Both the position numbers and the translations under genes were made by a program. From Iris pallida (Eukaryota; Streptophyta; Magnoliopsida; Asparagales; Iridaceae): a stretch of 64,000 nt of DNA. Position 1 is the first letter of the stretch. Each line of letters opens with the position of its first letter. Below, one piece after another: positions 36,960 through 47,900 of the stretch. The notes under the pieces are model-generated. The model did no database searches. It saw nothing but the letters and a program-made list of their open reading frames with translations, and was not told where the DNA came from. Location: the NCBI GenBank assembly GCA_029216955.1, contig JANAVB010004170.1, positions 47,490 through 111,489 on the forward strand, in the 5' to 3' direction.

Positions 36960-37950
36960 ATGTTTCCTTTGATGAGCTCAACAATCAAAAATCTAGCAGC
37001 TGTAATGACGAAGATGTATGAAACCAATCCAAGGCACCTGAAGATACTGCTACCGATAAAAACTATTTGGAGAGTCTGCCTAAGAAGATGAAATTCATGC
37101 CAGACCATCCAGAGATACTTGTTATAGGTAATGTATCCAAGGGAGTAGGTATGTTCTTCTAAGAATGGACATATTCTACGCAACAAAGCATGTCTAGTAG
37201 CACAAGGTTATAATCAAGAAGATGAATCGATTATGACTAGACTTATGCTCATGTAACTAGACTAGAATCTATTCGCATTTTATGCATTCGCATGTTTTTA
37301 AACTTCAAACTTTTCAAATGGATGTTAAGAATGCATTTTAAATGGGTTTATAAAAGAAGATTTTCGTGAAGCAACCCCCCAATTTTGAGAATTTTCAAAA
37401 ACTTGTTCACGTCTTCAAGTTAAGAAAGGCACTTTATGGACTCCAACAAGCACATCGTGCTGGTATGAACGCCTAAGTACTTTCCTACTTGAAAATAATT
37501 TTTCAAAATGAAGGATTTATACAACTTTGTTTATCAAAACTTTAGATGATAGTATTTTACTTGTGCAGATATATGTTAATAACATAATATTTGGTTCTAC
37601 TAACGAAAAACTATATAGATTTGCTACGTGTATGCAAAGTGAGTTTGAGATGAGTATAATGGGAAAGCTCAACTACTTTTTAGGACTTCGGATCAAACAA
37701 CACTCGCAGGGAACCTTCATCAATCAAGTACACGAAGGACTTATTAAAGAAGTTTGACTTTGACAACATAAAGCCTATCGGCACGCCAATGGCTACATCA
37801 CTCGACATGACCTTTATGAAAGTGGAAAACCAGTCGGCCAGCGTAAGTATCGAGGTATGATTGGTAGTTTATTGTATTTAAATGCTAGTCGTCCTGATAT
37901 TATATTTAGTGTTTACATTTGTGCATGATATCAACCTAACCATAAGGAAT
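36960..37950 (+). pseudogene. Reverse transcriptase (element C)
   Basis: Copia RT wording appears in several frames: LESIRILCIRM, NFKLFKWMLRMHF near 37310, ALYGLQQAHRAWYERL-like text near 37430, and an open piece (37527-37757) with DDSILLVQIYVNNIIFGSTN and MGKLNYFLGLRIKQHSQGT. The catalytic YVDD reads YVNN, so the two metal-binding Asp residues are lost in addition to the frameshifts. Confidence 0.85.
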
Positions 37951-37989
37951 CAAACTTATGTGCCGTTAAGCGGATCTTTCGATACCATA

Positions 37990-38508
37990 ACGGGACTTCT
38001 ACTGTGGGCTTATGGTATCCCAAAACCACATTATTTGACCTAATCGGTTAATCAGATGATAATTTTGCTGGATGCAAAGCAGACCGTAAAAGTACCAGCG
38101 ATACGTGTCATCTCCTAGATAAGGCTTTAGTCTCTTAGTTTAGCAAGAAAGAAAACTTTGTAGCGTTATCACCAACTAAGGCTGAGTATATCGCCGCAGG
38201 ACGTTGTTGTGCTCAAATTATATGATGAAGCAAACTTTAGAAGACTATAATATGTACTACACTAAGATTTCCATATTCTGTGACAACACTAGCACAATTA
38301 ATATGACTAAGAACCCTATATGTCACTCACGCACTAAGCACATAGAAACGTCACCATATTTTACGTGATCACCAACAACACGGGATATTTTTCTAGAATT
38401 TATTGACACAGATCATCAACTGGCAGATATATTCACAAAACCACTAGCCGAAGATCGTTTTAACTATTTGCGTCGTGAGCTAGGCATTCTTGAATTTTTG
38501 GAGTCATA
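37990..38508 (+). pseudogene. RNase H (element C)
   Basis: Frame-shifted text matches the E copy: RKSTSDTCHLLDKALVS near 38085-38135, ALSPTKAEYIAAGRCCAQI near 38165-38220, FCDNTSTINMTKNPICHSRT near 38275-38335, and HQLADIFTKPLAEDRFNYLR near 38415-38475. The pol reading ends with GILEF and a TAA at about 38508. These are Sirevirus-type motifs. Confidence 0.85.
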
Positions 38509-38777
38509 ATTTTATGATTAATAAATTACTTAAAACTTAAAATTCAATAATTTATTAATCAAAGTTATTTTGGGTACAAGCCGAAAGGGTCCTTCTGTTA
38601 CACAGGTGTAAATAGCCTGAAGCGACATGGTATGTGTTCCCCTGTAACTACCGCTAGATGGGATCTGACCCCTACAGCTAACCTAAAGTAATGTATATTA
38701 ATTAATCAATGAATTCCAAGTTTCTAGGTAATTTTTATCATTCACTGCTCATAGATGAACCAAAATTCAAGACGGCC

Positions 38778-38920
38778 GAACTCGGACCGAGTTCATACCT
38801 AATTATGTAGGAATTTTTAACCCAAGAGCAGCAACATCCTTCTTATACTTTTTTTCTTCAAAACAGCCGTAAAATAGCCCTCCAAAACCCTAAAACCCGA
38901 AACCCTAATCGTAGAAAGCT
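38778..38920 (+). promoter_or_regulatory. Putative internal promoter upstream of the extra ORF (element C)
   Basis: A 17-bp palindrome GAACTCGG-A-CCGAGTTC lies at 38778-38794. A TATA-like TTATAC is about 50 bp downstream (38843-38848), then telo-box-like AACCCTAAAACCCGAAACCC (near 38885-38910), and the ATG of the extra ORF at 39034. The palindrome-to-ATG distance is 240 bp here and 236 bp in element E. The same arms occur in the LTR at 41065-41079. Confidence 0.5.
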
Positions 38921-39033
38921 TCGCTTTAGACTTTTCAACCCAAATTTCTTGGATCTGAGGTGTTTTGAAGGCTTCATCTTCTGTTTTTTTTCATCTTGAG
39001 TATAATTCTCTCTATTTCTTTCTCAATTTTATT

Positions 39034-40056
39034 ATGGAACCTAGATTTTTTAAGAGAAAGAAAAATAAAGATGTTGGTTCATCATATACTTCTGAGTATG
39101 AACTTGTTAATCTCTTTAGTCCCACTCGTCCGGATGAGGATGAGGAATATGATCCTACATTATTTTTATATCTAGAGAGATCTATTAACTGGTTTGATCA
39201 TTTTTGTAATCGTAAAATATCTCCAAGAAAAACAATTAATTTTACTATTATATCAAATATTTTAATACTTTTGAAAATCTTAGTCTTATGAAATTTTTGC
39301 AAGTTTCACATCCAATATACGAAAATATGGTAAGCATGTTTTATTGTAACTTACAAGAATCAGAAGATTATATTCATTCATTGGTTAGCGGGATGGAATT
39401 TGAATTTAATTCTGCCGATTTGAGCGAGTATTTTCAAATGCCAAATAACAGTGATGCTCTTGTCGACATAACTAAAGTTCAATCTTCAGACGGTATGACC
39501 CTTGAATCTTTTAAAGTTGTGTTGTGTCATCCAGACCGATTCCTCAGAGACGGCTATACGTACGCAACTTGAACCAGCACTTTTATGAGTTGCATTACAT
39601 TATTATTTCCTCTCTCTTACCAAATATGGGATCTACTAATGAAATCACGTATTTAGAATTATCTGCGATGTACCATATTCACTTTAGATTTCTTTTTCTT
39701 TCCCAAAACAATGTTGGCACTTAGGATCAACTGTCGGAGGGCAGGCCGTAACCTCCTTTACCCTATGCATCTGACGACAATCCTTCAGAAATTTTCTATT
39801 CCTTTGGATTCTTGTCCTATCTCTGGGAGCCTTTTGAGGTTCTTAAGTCTAGGAGATTCTCCATATCCTCCTGGTGATGTTCCACCTCAGCTTGCTTCAG
39901 CTCCAGTCCCAATAGAATCTCCAGCTGATATTCTAACCCCTGCAACCCTGGTATTTGATTCTTTTGTCACTCTTCAGGAACAGCAGCGTCAAGTCGACCT
40001 GACTCGTTATAGTGATACTGAGTTTCTCCCATCTCTCAGGTTCAGATCTTGAGAAA
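39034..40056 (+). pseudogene. Extra ORF after pol (element C), plant transposon-protein-like
   Basis: The start at 39034 (MEPRFFKRKKNKDVGSSYTS) matches the E copy (13244, minus) and follows the putative internal promoter. Three open pieces in changing frames make up a protein of about 340 residues. The first is a basic N-terminus (39034-39291). The second has HPIYENMVSMFYCNLQESED and GMEFEFNSADLSEYFQMPNN (39288-39572). The third has NQHFYELHYIIISSLLPNMG and STNEITYLELSAMYHIHF (39524-39724), followed by a Pro-rich tail (39711-40052). The order of blocks resembles the 'putative plant transposon protein' domain (PF20167, from memory). Role unknown. Envelope function is not supported, since no signal peptide or clear membrane span is seen. 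Confidence 0.75.
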
Positions 40057-40059
40057 TGC

Positions 40060-40701
40060 CTTGGCAGACATTCAGTAGACTATAACTCATCATCCTACTA
40101 CACCGATGCCTATAATCCGTCACCCTAACTTTGACGGACCAAGACTTGATGAGGATCAGACCTTTGCCTACTTCAATCCGGACTTCATACTTTGATCTGA
40201 CCCCAGCCGCCTGTTGATGTTGCTGGTGATGCGGATAGTTGATATGATACTTTTGGACTTAGTATTATGTGGATGTTTCTAATGATGATGATCTTTAGTA
40301 GCATATTTATTTTCTTGTTGCATTTTGGACTCTTTTGCTTCAGTTATAGTGACACTTTATGATAAGTGTTAGACTATCATAAAAGTTTCTTTCTATTATG
40401 CAAACTTTTATTTTTCATACTGTTGTTACTGCTGATGTTCTAGTTTCTATACTACTTGAGTAGTGATGTGACTTGTCATTCCGTATATTATTTGGTATTA
40501 TTATGTCGTTTCTTTGTTGTTGTTGTTGGATCATTGATTGCGGAGGAGCCATCTTTTGATTACATGACAAAGGAGGAGATGAGTATACCAAAATCAAAAG
40601 TTTCAAGCTTTGCTTTTAGACAAGTATGGTATATTTTCAAAGTTACAAAATGATATTTTGGTATAGATTCAAAGTTTGTCAATTATCAAAATAGGGAAGA
40701 T
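40060..40701 (+). other. 3' non-coding region and PPT of element C
   Basis: T-rich DNA after the extra ORF. ATCCGTCACCCTAACTTTGA near 40115 still matches the E copy's tail. The PPT AAAATAGGGAAGA lies at 40688-40700, just before the LTR start. Confidence 0.65.
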
Positions 40702-41270
40702 TGTTGGCGCATTGGTCATGATCATACCTGATTTTGATAATCAACGTCAACTTTGGTCGATACGTAAAATATACAGCTACAGGTATTAAGTCAAAATGTC
40801 TGCACCTACCGCTACAAACATCTCGTCGTCATCAAGAACAAAATTGATGGAATCAAGATCAAGACTTTTACATATTTTTTTGTATTTTTATCTTTATTTG
40901 AGTCTAGAAAATATGTAAGATTGATCCGATTGGTACTGGCTTAGCTATTTTTAGCCCACAAAATACAGCCTTCCTATACATAAAATTCCTATCCAAAGTC
41001 CATAAACAGAATAGCCCAAAACCCATCAAAATGGCCCAAATTAGTTCTGTTAGAACCTTGACAAAACTCGGCCCGAGTTCGGTCAAGACTGTTCAAGCTT
41101 TTTTTTGAACTTCCTGAATATCTGTATCCAACGTTCGAATGCAAAATTTCTGCATCCGAACTCTGCCCGAACTACGTTCATAAAAACATTATAATAGAGA
41201 AGAACTTTCATATTTTTGACATCTCACTCACTTTCTCTTCTCTCTATTCCTTAAGTGTTCTTCTATGACC
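40702..41270 (+). repeat. 3' LTR of element C, 3'-truncated
   Basis: It starts TGTTGGCGCATTGGTCATG and follows the E LTR for about 570 bp. It includes the palindrome AACTCGG-C-CCGAGTT (41065-41079) and, about 110 bp later, a TATA-like ATTATAATAG (near 41190). Homology ends at about 41270, half way through a normal LTR, where unrelated sequence begins. Confidence 0.8.
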
Positions 41271-41275
41271 TATAG

Positions 41276-41382
41276 GTGAAGACAATAGTAAAGCCTGGTT
41301 GAAGGTTGCCTTGGGTTCCATGGCCTTTGTTGTCGACATCCTTAATGTTATGTTGCCTGCTGCAGAGGGCTACATTCAATGA
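41276..41382 (+). pseudogene. Possible terminal exon fragment of a host gene
   Basis: An uninterrupted 34-codon frame follows an acceptor-like CCTATAG and ends in TGA at 41380-41382. It opens EDNSKAWLKVALGSM, then has a hydrophobic stretch FVVDILNVMLPAAEGYIQ. Codon use and GC content are gene-like compared with the AT-rich surroundings, and 3'UTR-like DNA with AATAAA-type signals follows. It matches no retroelement protein I know, and I cannot name the gene. It lies between a truncated LTR and a CACTA end, so it may be a captured fragment. A chance frame is not excluded. Confidence 0.45.
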
Positions 41383-41879
41383 TAGAACTGACACCAATTT
41401 TATGAGAAGATTATCAACAAAATAAGCCTTAGTTTCCCTGCAGTAATATTAGGAAATTCTTAGCATGAATAGATTCAAGAGAATTCATTTAATTTGCAGT
41501 TATGCAACAAGTTGCAATCATTTTCCTGATATTTTTTTTTACTTTTTTTTCTTTTGGTGTCATTTTTTTGAACAAATTTTCTAAATAAAGCTTGGAGGAT
41601 CGATATGATACTATTTTCTCTATCATGTGTATCAGATTCAGTTTATAGGAGTCAGTCTATGGTTTTGACAGGACATCATTTATGTTACTAATACTTCAAA
41701 TGTCAAAGAGATATTTGTTACAAGTACATATTTGTTTCCTTTTTGATGCTTGTAATTGTTTTAGGAGCATTATTATCTTGTTTTTACGATTGTCTAAACT
41801 GTTTTGGTTACACTTGAATTTTCTTGTGTAAATTGTAATGAATATTGGTTGATAATTGATAGCTAAAATCTCATGCTCA
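41383..41879 (+). other. 3'UTR-like, T-rich DNA
   Basis: About 500 bp of T-rich, low-repeat sequence after the exon-like frame, with CTAAATAAAGCTTGG near 41581 as a possible polyadenylation signal. I see no transposon motif in it. It could be the downstream part of the captured gene fragment. Confidence 0.4.
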
Positions 41880-42103
41880 ATAGAGCCGCTATTTTTTTAA
41901 AAATATTTTTTTATTGATTCCTAACGGTAACAAACAGTTGGAAAATATATTTCTACCAGTTCTTTACCGTTAGGAAATCTAATTTGCCACACTTTTTTAT
42001 CGTTAGGAAAATTCCCAACACCGTATTTCCAATGGTAAAGAACCGCTAGTAAAACTTTTCCTAACGCTTATAGTCGTTAGAAAATGATTATTTTGGTGTA
42101 GTG
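41880..42103 (-). mobile_element. Terminal part of a CACTA-type DNA transposon
   Basis: Read on the minus strand it starts CACTACACCAAAATAATCAT at 42103. Subterminal motifs based on CGTTAGGAAA/TTTCCTAACG recur about five times (near 41920, 41964, 42000, 42055, 42072). The CACTA terminus with repeated subterminal motifs is the hallmark of the superfamily. The other terminus and a transposase were not found, so this is one end of a non-autonomous or truncated element. Confidence 0.7.
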
Positions 42104-43720
42104 TCGAACAGTTGTGTTTGGTGTAGGTAGTGGATATATAAAGAGATGAAAGAATTATAGGAGCAGTACTAGGTTTTGGTCAAATAATTGAAGAGGAACA
42201 AGGTTGGTATTGCAAGAAAGGCTTATAAAGAAATTAAAAAGTATTGAGGATTATGACGGATTATTTACGATGACAAGGAATAATAGAGATAACTATATCT
42301 TAAGCGAGACCTTGAAGTTAAGGTTCAAATAAAGAATAAGGAGATTATTTCGAGGGAACATATGATACAATTTTATGACAAATAAAAGTGTGGTTAGAAA
42401 AATGATAATGTTATACAAATATGTGGATAAGAAGTCATAGCACAAAGTATTGTAAAGCACATGGTCAAGATTATGGCATTCAGAAACAAGGACAAGAAAC
42501 GAAATGACATAAAAAGAGAAGGAAACAAAGTATCAAGAAAGAGATGTGGGAATAAGATGGAAGTAGAGTATCTTAAAATAGGTTGATAAATAGAATCTAA
42601 AGTTCAGTTGTATGGTAAATTCTCGAAGATGGAGATATTTCATAAAGGAAAAGTTAAGAACTAAATGTTTTGTTGAATTTTCGAGGATCGAGGACATTTA
42701 AAGACTTTGACATATTACATTATAAGCAGCTTGATATTGTGTTAGCGAAAGTTATAATTGAGGAGGCTAGGCGTAAAATGGAGTGTACTAATAAAAAGGA
42801 CCAGACAGAGGACTTTCGAATACTGTGGGTTAGATTCTGGTTTAAGATCGATTAATCATATCTTAGGAATCATATGCTACCTTAGGAGACCCGAATAGAC
42901 AAGATATACCATGATATGACTTATGGTGTTTCCTTCAGCCTGTTTTATTATCTAAGTGATATGAAGTTGTTATTTTAGGCATATCACTGTTCTTTTCCTT
43001 CTTATCTCCATGTTCGTAAATCACGATTTCGTGATTTGGCAGTACAAATCATTCTAAATTATAATATTAAGAAGATCCTATTCTTCCCTAGCCATTCCTT
43101 GATTTTAAGAAAATCAAACCCTTGGTTTTGTAACTCCTATGCCTAATATCCATATTCCCATAGGCATCGTTCTTCCAAATCTCTTGACTAAGTGCCTACC
43201 TAGTCGTGTCTTATTCTCATGAAAAATTACCCCTTGAACTTATCAAAATCCTCCTTACAATAACCTGCAACTTCTCTGTTTGCAATTCTCTCGAACTTGT
43301 CTCCTTATTATGCAATTATGAACCCCTCCATGCCACCTTGCTCTAGTTATGTCCAAAGTAGTCAATTTCTTTTAACTTGTTGAAACCCTGACCCATATAG
43401 GATTAGCAGTGAATTGATAGTAATTCCTTTATAGAGTTATTGACCAATAGTACCATAATAGTACCTAAGATTATTGCAGAATGTAATACCTAATTCTTGT
43501 ATTCCTTCTTGTGAAATATACTATTCCAGAAACGTTACTAGTAGAATCACGACCATAGTTGTTGTTGTATTTATAAGTTGAGAGTTTAGTGTACCCTAAC
43601 ACTTAGATACTAGTGGCATCAGCATCCCATATGAACCATGTACGACTAGTCGTACTTAACTTTTTAGATATTAATCTTCTATCTTTTTGTAATATGCATT
43701 AGTATAATTTCGAGGACAAA
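42104..43720 (+). other. Non-coding 3' internal region of gypsy element L
   Basis: AT-rich sequence without recognisable retroelement proteins (longest frame 61 aa at 42670-42855). It ends in AGTATAATTTCGAGGACAAA, the lead-in to a gypsy PPT. The continuation ATTCTCTAAGGTGGGTAGGT, followed by an LTR start, is found at 58507, on the other side of element K. Possibly a LARD-like element similar to D. Confidence 0.55.
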
Positions 43721-45352
43721 TGTCACGACCCGCCCCACTGTGAGGGTACGAGTACGTAACAGCGCCCAGCCTACGCCGCAATGTCGACGGTAAAACGCTG
43801 TCCTAGGTTACTATCTAACCAACAACTCACGTAATATATAATATAGTCATCATTATCAACTCCGAACGGAGGACAAGTATAAGATTTGTAACTCAATCAC
43901 AGTCTAAGCACGATAAGATAACACAGAAGAAATAACTAAGAAATAGAAGACAACTACTAAAACAATAACAACTCTCAACAATCTCAAATACTACACAAGT
44001 CTCAAATCAATACAAGTTCAACATGAAAAATAGATGCAAATCTACTAAACTAAATCCCGATCACTCCTGAGTGTCGGGGCCAAAGGTAGCCATCCCGTCT
44101 CCGGGTCCATAATATGTAGGGCATGTGTCCTCAGGACAATCATCTATAAAATTTTCAACAGGTCCAGTCTGTCACGACCCGCACCCACTGTGAGGGTACG
44201 AGAGCGTAACAACGCCCAGCCTACGCCGCAGTGTCGACGGTAGAACGTGTTCTAGGTCATGAACTATAACTAACATAATATGAATACTCTCCATAAGGAG
44301 GCCAACACAGAGGTACAACTCAATCACAATCTAGAGATAGCATATGGCACGATAAAATACACAAGAGAATCCTCAACTGAGGTACAACAGAAAGAAGTAC
44401 AAGTCTCAACATCTCTACAATATACAACTCTGAAACCAAGGCAACAGCTAAAATGAAGAGAAATAGTCTAAGCTATCTACACTATACAAGGTATCATCCT
44501 GAGCAGCTGCCTGAACCTCCCTAGGGTCCAGGTCGAGTGTCATCTAGGCAAGCTCCAAGTAAGGGTGCAGGGTTCCTCATCATCCTCTGTAAAATTTTCA
44601 ACAGGTCCAGTCAGGACGGGAGCGAGCACAGTACATCTCAACAGTTCATAGCAGGTTAGAAATATAATCATACAGTAAAGTAAGATATAGATACTGAAGG
44701 AAATGCAGTATGTAATCAGAGAGAACTGTAATAGAAATATCTACTATACATAGAGAACTAATAGTGACTAGTGAGTCAGAGTAAATAAACATGTGAATGG
44801 CATAGGAGATTCATGACTACAGCTAAGAGAGTGATTCATGACTACAGCTACTTGGATAATATTCACATGTCTATTTCTACTCCCCCAACCCAATCAATAC
44901 ACAAAGATCCGTTCAAGTTATGTTAAGGTTCGTGAAACTTCACATGGCTCATAAAATGAGTGATACGTGAAGGTGATTCATGGGGGCTCTGTGAACATGA
45001 GAGTACATGTGTCACAGGCGGTTCGTGAATCAGAGGAAGCATAGAGATACGTGATGATTCGTGAAACGCAAAACATGCTGTATCCGATGCTCCCGAGGGG
45101 GATAACATCTCATGAAAGGATCTATATAGTACCAATCCGTGTGACCAACGTGACAGTATCAAGTAAAATAATTTAAAGCAGGAAAAATTCTAACAGGATA
45201 TGAAATGATCAGAGAATGTACTCGCCTCGTATCTGAATGTCTGAAGTAAATGTACTATCCGAGATGAGATACCTGACTCCTAGTTAGAGCAACACAAGTC
45301 AAGATGTATACAGGAGATGATAAATATAATCTATAATACATCTGCATGCTGT

Positions 45353-45432
45353 CTAGGTCAAACTAGACTAGAGTCAACACTTGGTTAACTCCGGTCAACT
45401 ATACTAGTCAAACTAGGTCAACTAGGTCAAGT
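45353..45432. repeat. TTGAC/GTCAA array in the solo LTR
   Basis: Seven or so GTCAA cores in 80 bp (GGTCAAACTAG, GAGTCAACAC, CCGGTCAACT and similar), homologous to 4817-4884 in the A LTR. Confidence 0.6.
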
Positions 45433-47049
45433 CCTAGCCCAAACAATCTAGAAGTCTCACTTGGCCTAACAAGTCTAATCTAGCAATCACACACCAATCA
45501 CAAGGCTATACAAGCCAAACACAAGCCACACATCAAGGCACATTCACATTTAGCTATTTATCATGGTATTTATATATAGCTATATGTATATAGGATTCCA
45601 TATATTTACAACATTATAAGAAAGTTAGAGAGGGAACTAGCATGTAAGGCTATGTGTGTGTGTGAACATGGAGGTGTACATGAAAAGAGAAACCAACACA
45701 AGGCCATATCTTTGAACCCACATATATACATATCTATATACACATATATGTATATAACATAGAAAACTCTATTCACCACATTATAATTATATATGTACAT
45801 TATTCATGTATATATGTATTACCTATATTACATATCATACAAGCCTACCTTGCATACATACATCCATTCATATCAATTTTAGTTTAATGGTGAAATAAAT
45901 TGTGTGTGTATATAGGCTATCAATATTGTGTGTGTGAGTAAACCTTCAGTGTACCCATATTTCAGGACAGTAAGGTAGGTTCAGTTATATACCCCAACCA
46001 ACAGCAAATCAAGCATATTTATATAGATATATACACATATGCAATATATATATATATAGATAGAGATATAATGAGAGTGTGTGTGGTATGAAAGAGGGGT
46101 GTGTGAGTGAACATTCAGATTTTACCCATGTTTCATACAAAAACCCACATCCACATTTCAGTTTTAACCTATAGAACATGTATTACAAAACAAATCAAAT
46201 TCAGTTTTCAGTTGTGTATGTATTACAATGTGTGTGTGTGTGTGTGTGTGTTTGATCAAGTGTGACAGATTGTGTGAGGGAATCTACACAGGTGTGCGTA
46301 AAGGAAACCATAGGTGACAGGAAAATCTGGAAGTTCAAAACAGTGTATAGATGTGAATATAAACTCAGATTTTCAAAGGGAAAACTTATTATTAGGTATC
46401 ATTCATAAACCCAACTCGATTTCAGTTTTAAAACCAATCAAATCTCAGATTTTCCTAAATACAGTTTTAAGTCTCAAGTTCAGTGCTTAACATTCTCAGT
46501 TAAAACATTCCAATCCAATCTCAGCTATCATTCACTGTTTCACATTCAGATTTTTAATTATCCTAATGAGCCTAACATCAATATCACAGGTTATAACTTA
46601 TGAAACCCATAGGTTTTATAGTACAAAATCTCAGGTTTTAAGTGACAATCTAATGCAATTCGAAACCAAGTCCCTTGCCATCACAAAACCAAAGTATGTG
46701 GGCTAGTACCCAATGCATTTAGGTGAACCCAAAACTCAGTTTCCATATAAGAAATCTCAGGAAAAATTATAACTATTCATTCTCAGGAATTGAGTCTAGA
46801 ACCCAAACTCCTCATTCGAAATCCATATTACAAACCCCAACATGCATACATATGATCCTATCTATGTAAACTTATAACACAGACATGTTAATCATGTATT
46901 ATCATCATAATTAACATTTTAATTAAGTTTAACATCATTTGAATTCTGAAAAAAATGAAGGACAAACATGGTATCAATGAATATTTGGAAAACCCCAAGT
47001 TCGAATATCAAAACATTGTAAAAACCCAATGTAAAGGTTGGTAGTAACT

Positions 47050-47900
47050 GTGTCACATGTGTTCGTGTCTCTTATAGCAATTCGTGTCCATCACAGCAAG
47101 ACACAACGTGTCTGCACACAAACAAACACGTTCTAGGCACACACACAGACACAAAACAACACAGTCGTGCAGAGGTGCACACGAGTGTAGGACACGACAC
47201 GCGTGTCCTCGAATCTCGTGATCGTGTCCCTAGGTCCGCCTAGGGTTAGGGTACGTGTCCAACACCCTGATACGTGTCCGTGTGTCGTAGAAAGGACACG
47301 AGATGCGTATCAGCGACCTAAAAACGTGCATTCAGACCGCATCGTGCACGCGGTCGAGTGTCTCGTGTTCACGACACAGGACAATCACCACGTGCTCGTA
47401 TCCATGTGTACGCCAAGTGATGGGCTACACGCTCATGTCACCATGAGGTGTCCATGTGGCGTGTCCGTACGACACGACACGCTCGAAGTTGGCTCTGTGC
47501 GTGTGTGCACAGTACAGTGTAAAATTGGTGCGATCGTGATTTCGTGTCCGACTCGATACGACGTTCGTGAAACTTGAGGGGGGTATGACGGTGATGGCCC
47601 CCATCTCTGTGTCAAATTACACATGTCCACGTATCCTGTGTAGGGAGGAATAGAGGTCGGGTAGCAGGGGACAGAACTGGACTCAGTTCCAGCGTGTTCG
47701 TGTCCCTCGTATGGACAACACAGCACGAAATACCTAAGTGTCAACACAAACATTCAAGAGGGATCCTAGATCTACAATCCTATTCAAAAGGATTTCGAAA
47801 ATAACACAAAAAGTCTCTTTGTGGCATTTTGACAAACAGTTAAGGAACAGGTCTGACACGTGTCCAAACGGACACGAAACTTGTGAAACTCGACACAAAA
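47050..47900. repeat. GGACACG-rich module in the solo LTR
   Basis: Very dense in CGTGTCC, GTGTC, GACACG and CACGTG-like cores (ACACGACACGCGTGTCC near 47192). It corresponds to 2436-3090 of the A LTR. Confidence 0.6.

Noticed and set aside
39034..40056. Extra ORF as a viral-type envelope protein
   Set aside because: No signal peptide, furin-like site or clear membrane spans are visible. The blocks resemble a plant transposon-associated domain instead.
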